In this document: piece after piece, positions 43,914-52,247 of the stretch | Numbering within the stretch: the first letter of the stretch is position 1 | Layout of the letters: each line of letters opens with the position of its first letter | Assembly: GCF_024508235.1 (NCBI RefSeq) | Contig: NZ_CP101943.1 | Location: 2,205,112 to 2,269,111, forward strand | DNA: 64,000 bases | DNA from: Halococcus qingdaonensis | Lineage (GTDB): Archaea; Halobacteriota; Halobacteria; Halobacteriales; Halococcaceae | Direction of reading: 5' to 3' | Program-made: the position numbers and the translations under genes | Notes under the pieces: generated by a model | What the model was told of the DNA's origin: nothing | What the model saw: only the letters and a program-made list of their open reading frames with translations | Databases searched by the model: none

Positions 43914-44795
43914 CTACTGTGCCGATGAACTCGACGCGCGATTGAGATAGCGTACCGCGATCGCGCCGAGAGCGATATCGAGCGCGATCAGGACGGCGAA
44001 CGAGGGGATCAGGGTGTTCCAGACGCCGCCGAACGCCGTCACGTCGATCACGGTCTGGACGTCGCGGCCGAGCATCAGCGCGCGGGCGGCGTCGACGCCG
44101 TAGGTGATGGGATTGAACGTGGCGACGGTCTGCACCCAGCTCGGGAGGATATCGACCGGGAGGAAGGCGCTGGAGACGAACAGCAGCGGGAACTGGAGCA
44201 GGTTCGCGCCGATGATGGTCGACTCCTGGTCGCGGGTGACGAGCGCGACGATGTTCGAGAAGGCGGTGAACCAGATCGCGAAGACGATGGCGACGAGGAC
44301 GATCCCGAGCGCGCCGACGATCCCGGTCTCGATGTAGGTGCCGACCGCCCCGCCCGTGTCGAACCAGAGCAGGACGTAGCCGAGCCCGAGGATGATGAAC
44401 GTCTGGACGACGATCCGGACGACCTCGGAGAGCGACTTGCCGAGGAACATCGCGGCGCGGTTGATCGGCGAGACGAGCACCTTCTCGAACATGCCGTTCT
44501 CCATGTCGTCGACGAGACCGATCCCGGAACCGGCGGCCGCGACGAGCGCCGACTGGACGATGATCGCGGGCGTGAGGTAGGTCACGTAGGAGATGTCCGG
44601 CCCGAGCGCCTGGCTGAGCGCGCCGCCGACGGCCCCGCCGAAGATCTCGGTGAACAGTACCAGAAAGATGACCGGCTGGACCAGCGAGCCGACGACGACG
44701 AACGGGTTGCGGGTCGTCTTGATCAACCAGCGCTTCAGGTTGATCCAGACGTCGGCGAGGAACCCGTTGCTGTTGCCCGCCTCGACGGTGCTCAT
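43914..44795 (-). CDS. ABC-2 type transporter permease
   Basis: A 293-residue permease with six membrane helices and the ABC-2 signature (MFEKVLVSPINRAAMFLGKSLSEVVR; LFVSSAFLPVDILPSWVQTVATFNPITYGVDAARAL). It pairs with the ATPase upstream; its ATG overlaps the ATPase stop (ATGA). The DrrB-like type exports drugs or lipids. Confidence 0.9.
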   Translation of the reverse strand: MSTVEAGNSNGFLADVWINLKRWLIKTTRNPFVVVGSLVQPVIFLVLFTEIFGGAVGGALSQALGPDISYVTYLTPAIIVQSALVAAAGSGIGLVDDMENGMFEKVLVSPINRAAMFLGKSLSEVVRIVVQTFIILGLGYVLLWFDTGGAVGTYIETGIVGALGIVLVAIVFAIWFTAFSNIVALVTRDQESTIIGANLLQFPLLFVSSAFLPVDILPSWVQTVATFNPITYGVDAARALMLGRDVQTVIDVTAFGGVWNTLIPSFAVLIALDIALGAIAVRYLNRASSSSAQ

Positions 44796-45799
44796 CGGGC
44801 AGCCTCCGGCGCGGCCGATTCCCGAGTTCCCTCAGCCGGTTCGTCGTTCTCCTCGGCCGGCTCGCCGGTGATGGCGAGGAACACGTCGTCGAGAGTGGGC
44901 GAGCGTACGTCGAAGCCCGTGACGGTGAAGTCGGCATCGCGCAGCGCGACCAGCAGATCGGTGCCGCGGCTCCGGGCGTGCTCGGAGGCAACGCTGATGC
45001 CGTCGTCGGTGGTCTCGACCGTTCCGTCGGCGAACAGCCCCGACTCGCGGGCGACCTCCTCGGCACGTGCCCGCCGCTCCTCGCTCGCGTCGTCGATCGT
45101 GATGTCGAGCACGTCGCCGCCGACCTCGGATTTCAGCGTATCGGGCGCGTCCGTGGCGACGATCTGCCCGTCCTGGATCACCGAGAGCCGGTCGCAGAGT
45201 TCGTCGGCCTCTTCCAGGTACTGCGTCGTGAGGAAAACAGTCGTCCCCTGCTCGTTGATCTCGCGGAAATACTCCCAGAGGCGGATCCTGGCTTTGGGGT
45301 CGAGCCCCGTGGTGGGTTCGTCGAGGAAGACCAGCGGGGGTTCGTGGACGAGCGCGGTCGCCACGTCGAGGCGCTTTTTCATCCCGCCGGAGAACTCCGT
45401 CGCCTCCTTGTCGGCGACGTCGGCGAGATCGACGAGATCGAGCAGTTCGTCGATTCGATCCGCGCGTTCGCCCCGGGGCACGCCGTAGGCCTCGCAGGCG
45501 AACTTGATGTTCTCGCGGGCGGTGAGTTCCTCGTCGACGCTGGTTTCCTGGGCCATGTAGCCGATCGTCTCGCGGACGGACTGTGCGTCCTCGATGACAT
45601 CGAACCCGTTGACCGTCACCGTGCCGGCGGTCGGATAGAGCAGTGTCGTGAAGGTCTTGATCGCGGTCGTCTTGCCCGCGCCGTTCGGCCCGAGGAAGCC
45701 GAAGAACTCGCCCTCAGGGATCGCGAGGTCGATGCCACGCACCGCCTCGGTTCCGTCCGAATAGGTGAGCTCGACACCCGTGGCTTCGATGGCATTCAT
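44792..45799 (-). CDS. ABC transporter ATP-binding protein (DrrA-like)
   Basis: A 335-residue ATPase. Walker A GPNGAGKT is at 37-44, signature EFSGGMKKRLDVA near residue 137, and Walker B PLVFLDEPTTGLD. The C-terminal ~110 residues form the DrrA-type extension. With the following permease it makes an exporter for a drug-like or lipid substrate. The ATG is 25 bp from a TATATA box shared with the divergent TetR gene, so it is leaderless and probably repressed by that TetR protein. Confidence 0.93.
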   Translation of the reverse strand: MNAIEATGVELTYSDGTEAVRGIDLAIPEGEFFGFLGPNGAGKTTAIKTFTTLLYPTAGTVTVNGFDVIEDAQSVRETIGYMAQETSVDEELTARENIKFACEAYGVPRGERADRIDELLDLVDLADVADKEATEFSGGMKKRLDVATALVHEPPLVFLDEPTTGLDPKARIRLWEYFREINEQGTTVFLTTQYLEEADELCDRLSVIQDGQIVATDAPDTLKSEVGGDVLDITIDDASEERRARAEEVARESGLFADGTVETTDDGISVASEHARSRGTDLLVALRDADFTVTGFDVRSPTLDDVFLAITGEPAEENDEPAEGTRESAAPEAAR

Positions 45800-45812
45800 T
45801 GTCTCTCAATGA
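45796..45812. promoter_or_regulatory. Second inverted repeat at the ABC start
   Basis: TCATTG-TCTCT-CAATGA has 6-bp arms and covers the first codon and likely transcription start of the ABC ATPase gene. It is a candidate second operator for the adjacent TetR protein. Confidence 0.35.
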
Positions 45813-45823
45813 GGATGCGAGCG

Positions 45824-45829
45824 TATATA
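45824..45829. promoter_or_regulatory. Shared TATATA box of divergent leaderless genes
   Basis: The self-complementary TATATA lies 25 bp from the ABC ATPase start (45799, minus) and 26 bp from the TetR start (45855, plus). No other TATA-like box is present in the 55-bp gap, so one TBP site probably serves both directions. Confidence 0.6.
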
Positions 45830-45832
45830 GCT

Positions 45833-45854
45833 GTTGAATGAGTATTCACTCAAC
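45833..45854. promoter_or_regulatory. Probable TetR operator
   Basis: An inverted repeat with arms GTTGAATGA and TCACTCAAC (8 of 9 paired) about GTAT ends at the base before the TetR ATG. TetR-family operators in haloarchaea often have TGAAT...ATTCA-type arms. Binding here would block RNA polymerase at the TetR start and crowd the shared TATA box. Confidence 0.6.
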
Positions 45855-46484
45855 ATGGAGTCGGAACCCTTCGGCGAGGATCCGAACGGGACCCGCGAGG
45901 CGATCATGCGCGCGACCTACCGCGCGCTGTGCGAGCACGGCTACGCGGCCCTGACGATCGCCGACATCGGCGCGGAGTTCGACAAGAGCGTCTCGCTCGT
46001 CTATCACCACTACGAGGGCAAGGACGACCTGCTGGTGGATTTTCTGGGCTACATGCTCGATCGGTTCAGAACCGAGGTCACCATCGAGAACAGCGAGGAT
46101 CCCCATGAACAGCTCCGCGCGGCGCTCGCGGGCGTCCGTACCGGCCCGCTCGCCGCCGACCGCCGCGAGTTCACGAGCGCCCTCACCGAACTGCGAGCAC
46201 AGGCCGCCCACGACCCGGCCTTTCGCGAGCAGATCGAAAAGACGGACGCGTTCTTCCACGAGCGCATCGCCGACATCGTGCGCACCGGGATCGAACAGGG
46301 CGTCTTCCGCGACGTCGATCCCGACCGTGTGGCGACGATGATGGTGACGGCAGTCAACGGCGCGATGCTCACCCATGTGACGACCGACGCGCCGGTGACG
46401 CCCGCGATCGACGAACTCGACGCGTATATCGACTCACGACTGGTCGTCAAAGATGGTGGTGGAGACGTCGAAAGCGATTCTTAG
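45855..46484 (+). CDS. TetR/AcrR-family transcriptional regulator
   Basis: A 209-residue repressor. Residues 14-60 hold the helix-turn-helix (REAIMRATYRALCEHGYAALTIADI, then FDKSVSLVYHHYEGKDDLL). The C-terminal ligand domain resembles the BetI/TetR_C group. It is divergent from the ABC exporter and is almost certainly its ligand-responsive repressor and an autorepressor. The ATG at 45855 is preferred over an upstream in-frame TTG because the latter would lie within the operator. Confidence 0.88.
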   Translation: MESEPFGEDPNGTREAIMRATYRALCEHGYAALTIADIGAEFDKSVSLVYHHYEGKDDLLVDFLGYMLDRFRTEVTIENSEDPHEQLRAALAGVRTGPLAADRREFTSALTELRAQAAHDPAFREQIEKTDAFFHERIADIVRTGIEQGVFRDVDPDRVATMMVTAVNGAMLTHVTTDAPVTPAIDELDAYIDSRLVVKDGGGDVESDS

Positions 46485-46488
46485 CCGG

Positions 46489-46502
46489 TGTACTGGCGGT
46501 AG
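46489..46502 (+). repeat. Imperfect 14-bp repeat, left flank of the low-GC insert
   Basis: GTGTACTGGCGGTA matches GTGTATTGGTGGTA at 47690-47703 in 12 of 14 bases. The two copies bracket the AT-rich segment. This could be an integration scar or chance. Confidence 0.25.
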
Positions 46503-46623
46503 CTAAAATTTTTGATAGCTATTTACGGTTGCTATCTAAGACATCAGACGCCCATCATCTCCTACATATTCACTTACACCGTGGTAGGCTATGGCTTATT
46601 ACATCCCGTGAAGACCATCATGT

Positions 46624-47541
46624 ATGGCCTCGGAGAAATCTCCAAGCGGTGAACTTCGTGAACTTATTTACATAGATAACGAAAGTGTGAACGGACATCT
46701 ATCCTCAATGGGTGTTGGATTAGAAACAGGAATTGACGAGTCGTCTGGTAGCGTCGAAGGCGGACGGGCACGTTTCTTCGGGAATATCAACGTTCCTGGG
46801 CTGCCTCTCGGATTAGGGGGTGAAGGGGAGAAGTACAATGAGGAAACGGAAGACATTCAAAAACAAATCGACATCACAGTCCCGTATCGACTGCAAACCT
46901 TGCGTGAGGTGATTGAGACATCTGAGTCGACCATCAAGAATCCAGACGAAGAAGGAGTTGGACCTGGTGATGTGGTTGAAGTTACAGGAACTGTAGAGCC
47001 AATGTCTCTATTCCGATTTGAACTCACTGAAGATGTGATAATACGCATAAACGAAGCCACAAATATAATGACAGATGCATTAGCTGAAATTCGCGGTGTA
47101 TCTCCCAATGAATTGGCGGAGGAGGATCAAGATGCTGAAGAAGATGATGGAAATGTAGTCGGTAATGAAGCATTCCTAGAAGCTTCAAAGAAACTCAACA
47201 ACAAGCGTGTACCGATAAGGATAGACACGGAGGGCGGAAACTCATTTGGCGCACTGCTAAACCGAAAGAGCATGACTGTTCCAGAAACACATGCTTTCTC
47301 GCGGCCACGAAAATATACAATATTTGCCCGTGTTGAACGGCGAATTGGTAATAATGAAAGTTGGGAGCCTACAGATACACTTCGATTGGGCAAACACTTT
47401 ACAAATATGACAGAGGAGTTGGAAGATTTTTCAGATGATCTAAAGTCTGCCGCAGCAGGTCATGGTGTCAAGATGGATGATAAACACGTGAATATGGATG
47501 GTCCTGGGAAGATTGTTCATCCTATCGCTGTGTATTGGTGA
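46624..47541 (+). CDS. Low-GC hypothetical protein, possibly DUF6414-like
   Basis: A 305-residue protein whose codons are far more AT-rich than its neighbours, with frequent A- or T-ending codons. It opens RELIYIDNESVNGHLSSMG, a pattern I loosely associate with DUF6414-type proteins of mobile or defence-linked regions. A beta-rich N-terminus, an acidic central stretch (about 180-190) and VPYRLQTLREVIE follow. No catalytic motif or membrane helix is seen. Base composition and a repeat-flanked setting suggest recent acquisition. A TATA-like CTTATTAC lies about 30 bp upstream. Confidence 0.7.
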   Translation: MASEKSPSGELRELIYIDNESVNGHLSSMGVGLETGIDESSGSVEGGRARFFGNINVPGLPLGLGGEGEKYNEETEDIQKQIDITVPYRLQTLREVIETSESTIKNPDEEGVGPGDVVEVTGTVEPMSLFRFELTEDVIIRINEATNIMTDALAEIRGVSPNELAEEDQDAEEDDGNVVGNEAFLEASKKLNNKRVPIRIDTEGGNSFGALLNRKSMTVPETHAFSRPRKYTIFARVERRIGNNESWEPTDTLRLGKHFTNMTEELEDFSDDLKSAAAGHGVKMDDKHVNMDGPGKIVHPIAVYW

Positions 47542-47682
47542 GCATAGCAGAACAACGCTTGCTACGCCAGTTTAGCACCAAGGAGATGACTGCTTGTGTG
47601 AATTTGAACTATAGCTTCGCCTGCACTTTCATATCAACTACCTTTTTTGTTCTGTCCTCCTGTGTAAGAAAGGTATGACCGA

Positions 47683-48231
47683 CTAAGTTGTGTATTGGTG
47701 GTACTCCATGCCGGGACTCTTCAGTTCGTTGTGCTTGCGTTCGAGGTACGAGTAGACCGAACCGTGGGGCGCGCCATCCAGAATCATCTCGACGGCGTTT
47801 CTGACGACCTCGATTTCCTCGGGCGTGCCGATCGCTCCCACAGTGCTGCCGTAGATGACGACCGACGCGCCCGAGAGCTCGGCCATCAGCTCGCGCGTCC
47901 GGCCGTTCTCGCCGATGAGGCGGCCCTTCTTGCGCGTGAGATCGGTCTCGTTGCGCGTGGCCGCCTCGATATCGATGAGTTCGAGCAGCATCATCTCGTC
48001 GTCGAGCAGTGTCAGCGCGTCTTCGGGAGCGAACCCACGGCCGATGGCCCGCACGATGTCGGGACCCTTCAGCCCCTGCACCGGGTCCTCGACCGATTCG
48101 ACGCCGACCGAACCGGTCTCGGAGTCGATGTCGAGACGAACGCCCGCACGGTCCTCGATGTCGCGCATCGTCGCGCCGCCCTCGCCGATGAGGACGCCGA
48201 TGCGGTCCTGCGGAATCGTCACGTGTCGCAT
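47683..48231 (-). CDS. KH-domain RNA-binding protein, archaeal Dim2/Pno1-like
   Basis: A 182-residue protein with two KH domains: the first around IGVLIGEGGATMRDIE, the second around KGRLIGENGRTRELM, each with a G-x-x-G loop. It matches archaeal Dim2/Pno1, which binds the 3' end of 16S rRNA and partners aIF2 and RIO kinases during small-subunit maturation. RIO1 and aIF1A genes lie just upstream on the same strand, a conserved archaeal grouping. Start at 48231. Confidence 0.9.
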   Translation of the reverse strand: MRHVTIPQDRIGVLIGEGGATMRDIEDRAGVRLDIDSETGSVGVESVEDPVQGLKGPDIVRAIGRGFAPEDALTLLDDEMMLLELIDIEAATRNETDLTRKKGRLIGENGRTRELMAELSGASVVIYGSTVGAIGTPEEIEVVRNAVEMILDGAPHGSVYSYLERKHNELKSPGMEYHQYTT

Positions 48232-48276
48232 AATCGTCCTACGAAACCCGGCGATTTCAACTCTTCGCACCCCGCG

Positions 48277-48765
48277 TCAGACGTCGCGGTAGTAGACGTA
48301 CTCGACGAGCGTCTGCGAGCCGATCTCGCGCTCGCGCTCACTGATGCGCTCGAAGCCGCGCGATTCGTAGAAGGAGACCCCGACGGCGTTCTCGGCGAGT
48401 ACCTCGACGCGCAGTCGACGGCTGCCGAGGTCCGAGAGGCGGTCGCGAACGGCGTCGAGCAGCGCCGTCCCGAGCCCGTCGTTCCAGCGGTCGGGATCGA
48501 CGTAGATGGCATAGAGCTGTGCTTCCTCGTTGGCGGTCGGCGCGGCGCTCGCATAGCCGGCGATCCCGTCCGCTTCGGCGACCAGATAGACGTTTTCGGA
48601 GGCGGTGATCGGGCCTTCGAGTTCGTCGGCCGCATACCAGTCGTCGAGGATGGTTTCGACGGCACCCTCGCTCAGGAACGCGTACGTTTCCCGCCAGCCG
48701 CGGCGTGCGACGCGCTGAATCCCGGGGATGTCGTCGACGGTCGCCGCTCGAACTGTCGGTGCCAT
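48277..48765 (-). CDS. GNAT-family N-acetyltransferase
   Basis: A 162-residue GNAT. Motif A is LYAIYVDPDRWNDGLGTALLDAV, with the acetyl-CoA-binding loop; motif B includes GVSFYESRGFERI. The acceptor is unknown. It lies between the Dim2-like and RIO1 genes on the same strand, spaced by 25-45 bp, so it may be co-transcribed with them. Protein or rRNA-processing-factor acetylation is a speculative role. Confidence 0.85.
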   Translation of the reverse strand: MAPTVRAATVDDIPGIQRVARRGWRETYAFLSEGAVETILDDWYAADELEGPITASENVYLVAEADGIAGYASAAPTANEEAQLYAIYVDPDRWNDGLGTALLDAVRDRLSDLGSRRLRVEVLAENAVGVSFYESRGFERISEREREIGSQTLVEYVYYRDV

Positions 48766-48790
48766 ACCGGACGAACGCCGCCCGTGGTAA

Positions 48791-49642
48791 TCAGTCTTCG
48801 CGCGCGGCCGTCACGTCCGCGAGCAGCGACTCGCCGTCAGTGTCGAGCCCCTGTCGGGCGAAGAAGCTCGCCACGTTCTCGCAGTCGCGTTCGAGGAACT
48901 CCCGACTGTTGGGATGGTGGACCGTCACTGCCTGCCCGAGATCGAGCACCCATAACTGCGAGTCGTGGACGAGAATGTTGTACTCCGAGAGATCGCCGTG
49001 GACCAGCCCTGCACCGTACAGTCGACGCATATATTCGACGATGACTTCGTAAGCGGTATCGGGGTTTTCGAGCTGCAGCTCAGAGAGGCGTCTGGCGCGC
49101 TCGCCGTCCGTGCCGAGGAACTCCATCACGAGGGCGTTGCGCTCGACGGCGATCGGCTCCGGAACGCGCAGTCCCGCCCGTTTGGCCCGCTTGAGGTTGG
49201 CGAACTCCTTTCGTGTCCACGCGAGCACGACCGCCTTTTTCTTGCCACCGATCTCATCGAAGCGCGGGTCGCCCTCCAGATACCGGCGCATCTGTGTGAA
49301 GTCACTCGCGTTGATGCGGTAGATCTTCACCGCGACGTCGCAGTCGCCGGCGCTTGCGAGGAAGACGTGCGCCTCCTTGCCCGTGGAGATCGGCCCGCCG
49401 AGTGCGTCGATGTGGCCGTCCTGGACGAGCTTGTAGAGCGCGCCGAGCGTCGCTTCGTCGAAGACGCCGCCCTCGACCTTGAACTGGTCGGCGTCCTTGA
49501 TGCGCTCGCGGAACTTCGCGAACTCGCGGTCCTGCGTGCGGGCGGTGCGGTCGGCCTCGGTGTCGGTGACGTCGAGGTTCTCCCATTCGTCGCCCGGCGC
49601 GTCGGTCGCCTCCTCGTCGAGCAGGCCATACTCGTCGCTCAC
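48791..49642 (-). CDS. rio1: RIO1-type serine protein kinase
   Basis: A 283-residue atypical kinase. STGKEAHVFLA contains the nucleotide-binding loop, VAVKIYRI the ATP Lys, GLVHGDLSEYNIL the catalytic Asp, and WVLDLGQAV the metal-binding Asp. RIO1 acts in late 40S/30S subunit maturation. A GTG at 49642 (VSDEYGLLDEE) is the likely start, because the longer frame has no matching N-terminus. It lies between aIF1A and GNAT genes. Confidence 0.92.
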   Translation of the reverse strand: MSDEYGLLDEEATDAPGDEWENLDVTDTEADRTARTQDREFAKFRERIKDADQFKVEGGVFDEATLGALYKLVQDGHIDALGGPISTGKEAHVFLASAGDCDVAVKIYRINASDFTQMRRYLEGDPRFDEIGGKKKAVVLAWTRKEFANLKRAKRAGLRVPEPIAVERNALVMEFLGTDGERARRLSELQLENPDTAYEVIVEYMRRLYGAGLVHGDLSEYNILVHDSQLWVLDLGQAVTVHHPNSREFLERDCENVASFFARQGLDTDGESLLADVTAARED

Positions 49643-49744
49643 GCGCGATCGGCCTCCACACGGCACGTAGCCGGCACGAGAGGAATGCGACGAGCGAGAA
49701 TCGAGGGTGTGCGATCGACACCGGACGGATGGAAACGAACCACG

Positions 49745-50032
49745 CTAGCCCTGGACGTGACCCTCCTCGCGCAATCGATCGGCGTCGGCTTTGTCGTAGC
49801 GCCACTCGACGTCGGCCTTCTCGTCCTGCCAGTCCCACGGCGAGACGAGCACGACGTCGTCCTCGCGAATCCAGACGCGCTTTTGCATCCGGCCCGGGAT
49901 CCGTGCGGTGCGGTCGGTGCCGTCCATACACCGGACCTCGATCCTGTTGGCTCCGAGCATGCCCGTGACGACGGCGAACAGTTCGTCCTCCTGGGGCATC
50001 CGGAGACCTGTTTGACTGCCACCGTCGCTCAT
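49745..50032 (-). CDS. eif1A: Translation initiation factor aIF1A
   Basis: A 95-residue S1-like OB-fold protein: [27 protein letters not shown], then [39 protein letters not shown]. Sequence and length match archaeal IF1A, which binds the ribosomal A site during initiation. It heads the aIF1A/RIO1/GNAT/Dim2-like series on the minus strand. Confidence 0.95.
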   Translation of the reverse strand: MSDGGSQTGLRMPQEDELFAVVTGMLGANRIEVRCMDGTDRTARIPGRMQKRVWIREDDVVLVSPWDWQDEKADVEWRYDKADADRLREEGHVQG

Positions 50033-50075
50033 GGCCGCCCTTCGACAGCGAGCGGTTTAAGTCTTCCAGCAGGGG

Positions 50076-50612
50076 CTACGACTCCATGATGAGCCCGTAG
50101 AGCAGGCCGACGAGCCCACCATAGAGTACCCACGCGAAAAAGCCCGCGAGCTGGAGGTTCGGGATCGCTACCTGCTCGACGCCGATGACGAACGCGAGCC
50201 AGAGCGGGATGAACAGCACGTAGACGACCAGCCAGATGGCGGCCCCGTAGATGAGCCCGAGCGCGTTCGTCGTCACGGTGAGCGCCGAGCGCTGGAGCAG
50301 GGGCACCAGGATTTCCTTGAGAACCTCGTTGCGCCGCGAGAGGGAGATCACTCGGGTGACGAAGCCGTTGATCGATCGGGAGACGAGCCGGACGAACGAC
50401 AACGTGAACAGTGTGCTCAGAACGAACAGCACCGCCCAGCTGACGTTGTACTCCGGCCGAGCGACGAGCGCGCCGAACTGGAGAACCCCGCCCCGGCCGA
50501 GACCCGCCTGCAGGACGAGCCCGACGAGGATCGCGCCGACGAAACTCCCCGCGATCACCGCCAGTATTCCGTCGCCGCTCATGCGCGTTTGCGAGCCGGT
50601 GTCGGTCGCCAT
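50076..50612 (-). CDS. Membrane protein, unknown function
   Basis: A 178-residue protein with about four membrane helices (17-40, 57-75, 112-145, 152-172) and a basic loop VSRSINGFVTRVISLSRRNEVLKE. No family motif is recognised. A TATA-like TATAAAAA on the minus strand near 50668-50676 suggests a ~30-nt leader. Confidence 0.7.
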   Translation of the reverse strand: MATDTGSQTRMSGDGILAVIAGSFVGAILVGLVLQAGLGRGGVLQFGALVARPEYNVSWAVLFVLSTLFTLSFVRLVSRSINGFVTRVISLSRRNEVLKEILVPLLQRSALTVTTNALGLIYGAAIWLVVYVLFIPLWLAFVIGVEQVAIPNLQLAGFFAWVLYGGLVGLLYGLIMES

Positions 50613-50811
50613 GTCATAGTCTCACCATCGTCGATGAAAAGCGTTCCTCCGCAGGTGACGGGCGATTTTTATACCGTACGTCCATGGACCCTCGGACAGC
50701 ACCGTGTTCACGGAGCGCACTCGTCAGGGATCATAACTACGCAACCGTCGTGAACCGGTCTATGACATTCCCTACCAATGATTTAAGATGCTGCCACGGC
50801 ATGGAACCACG

Positions 50812-51879
50812 ATGCGCGCTGTCGTCTTCCAAGGACCCGAAGAACCGATGGAGATCGAGGAGATCGATCGTCCCGAACCCGATGCCGACGGGATCGTCGT
50901 CGAGACCGAGGCCTGCGGGGTCTGTCGGTCGGACTGGCACGCCTGGAAGGGCGACTGGGACTGGATCGGGCTGATGATGCGCCCCGGACTGGTCTTCGGC
51001 CACGAACCCGTCGGCACGGTCGTCGAGGTCGGCGATGACGTCGAGCGCATCCGGGAGGGCGATCGCGTCACCAACCCGTTCAACACGAGCGACGGCACCT
51101 GCGTCCACTGCCGAGCAGGGAGAGCGAACATCTGCGAGCGATCGGTGCCGATGGGCTTTCTCGATTTCCAGCAGGGGGCCTACGCCGAGGAGTACCCCGT
51201 CCGCGTCGCCGATCAGAACGCCATCAAGGTTCCCGACGGCCTCGATTCGGTCGACGTCGCCGGGCTGGGCTGTCGGTTCGCCACGGCGTTCCACGGGGTC
51301 GCCCACAAGGTCGACGTGGACCCCGGCGACTGGGTCGCGGTCCACGGCTGTGGCGGCGTCGGGCTCTCCGCGATCCACGTCGCCGACGCGCTCGGCGCGA
51401 ACGTCATCGGTATCGACCTCAATCGAGAGGCGCTCGACAAAGCCGAGGAGCTCGGCGCGGCCGAGGTCGTGAAGGCCGACGAGGTGAAGGACGTTCCACA
51501 GCAGGTCAAGGGGTTCACCGCGTCGAGTCGCGGCGTCGAGGTGAGCGTCGATGCGCTGGGTATCGCCGAGACCTGCCGGAACTCCGTCAACAGCCTGATG
51601 GCGGGCGGTCAACACCTCCAGATCGGGCTGACGACTTCGGAGGAGGGCGGCGAGGTCTCGCTGCCCGTGGACACGATGGTCCAGGACGAGCGCGAGTTCT
51701 ACGGCTCTTACGGGATGCCGCCCCACGAGTACGACGAGATGTTCCGGATGATCGACCACGGAACGATCGATCCTGGACGGATCGTCACCGAGACCATCCC
51801 GCTCGAAGAGGTGCCCGAGAAAGTCGCCGCCTTCGGCGACTACGACAACGTCGGCATCCCGGTCTGCAACGAATTCTGA
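50812..51879 (+). CDS. Zinc-dependent alcohol dehydrogenase (MDR family)
   Basis: A 355-residue medium-chain dehydrogenase. The catalytic zinc ligands are C38 (ACGVCRSDWH) and H64-E65 (FGHEPVGTV). A structural-zinc-like region CVHCRAGRANIC has only three Cys. The coenzyme fold starts at GCGGVGLSAIHVA. It oxidises or reduces an alcohol/aldehyde with NAD(P). The start at 50812 is leaderless, 27 bp from TTTAAG at 50782-50787; the upstream Met at 50788 overlaps that box and is rejected. Confidence 0.9.
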   Translation: MRAVVFQGPEEPMEIEEIDRPEPDADGIVVETEACGVCRSDWHAWKGDWDWIGLMMRPGLVFGHEPVGTVVEVGDDVERIREGDRVTNPFNTSDGTCVHCRAGRANICERSVPMGFLDFQQGAYAEEYPVRVADQNAIKVPDGLDSVDVAGLGCRFATAFHGVAHKVDVDPGDWVAVHGCGGVGLSAIHVADALGANVIGIDLNREALDKAEELGAAEVVKADEVKDVPQQVKGFTASSRGVEVSVDALGIAETCRNSVNSLMAGGQHLQIGLTTSEEGGEVSLPVDTMVQDEREFYGSYGMPPHEYDEMFRMIDHGTIDPGRIVTETIPLEEVPEKVAAFGDYDNVGIPVCNEF

Positions 51880-51948
51880 GCGATCCACGAAGGATCGGCG
51901 ACCGCCGCGAGTCATCGTGCTTAACTCGCCGACGACGGATGGGCCAGT

Positions 51949-52137
51949 ATGCTCGACAAACTGGGACTCGCCGGCATCGTCGGTGTTCTCTGCTGTCTCG
52001 GCGGGTTGGCCGTCATCGCGTACGTCGCGCCGGTCGTCGCCGGCGGGCTGGCGCTCGTCCTGATCGGTCTCGTGCTCGTCGTGCGTAGCCTCCTCTCCGG
52101 AATGCTCTCGGCCTTTGGAATGGACGGAATGATCTAG
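51949..52137 (+). CDS. Small two-helix membrane protein (DUF7470-like)
   Basis: A 62-residue protein, MLDKLGLAGIVGVLCCLGG onward, with two membrane helices and a C-terminal LLSGMLSAFGMDGM. The LDKLGxAGI start and GML.AFGM end match a small haloarchaeal family I recall as DUF7470. Function unknown. Confidence 0.75.
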   Translation: MLDKLGLAGIVGVLCCLGGLAVIAYVAPVVAGGLALVLIGLVLVVRSLLSGMLSAFGMDGMI

Positions 52138-52195
52138 TCGCTCTCGCCGCGGTCTTCTCGCGGGCGACGCCCGCTCGAACCGCCCGAGGCGTCCT

Positions 52196-52216
52196 CAGAA
52201 GTGCAACGCACTTCTG
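52196..52216. terminator. 21-nt perfect hairpin between convergent genes
   Basis: Arms CAGAAGTGC and GCACTTCTG (9 bp) enclose the loop AAC. It stands between the stop of the small membrane protein (52137) and that of the DUF460 gene (52236), so it may work as a two-way terminator. Its 9-3-9 geometry recurs at three sites near 56.1-56.5 kb. Confidence 0.5.
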
Positions 52217-52224
52217 ATGGGCTG

Positions 52225-52247
52225 CGAGAATCGCTTCACGATTCTCG
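52225..52247. terminator. Hairpin over the DUF460 gene end
   Basis: Arms CGAGAATCG and CGATTCTCG (9 bp) enclose CTTCA, and the stop codon of the DUF460 gene sits in the loop. It lies 8 bp beyond the hairpin at 52196-52216. Confidence 0.5.

Noticed and set aside
14772-46622. Exact 12-mer TGAAGACCATCA at 14772 and 46611
   Set aside because: Many such 12-base matches are expected by chance in 64 kb; flanks do not match.
47529-47700. 12-bp direct repeat TGTGTATTGGTG at 47529 and 47689
   Set aside because: The first copy is the end of the low-GC gene and the second the end of the KH gene; suggestive, but too short to call an attachment site.
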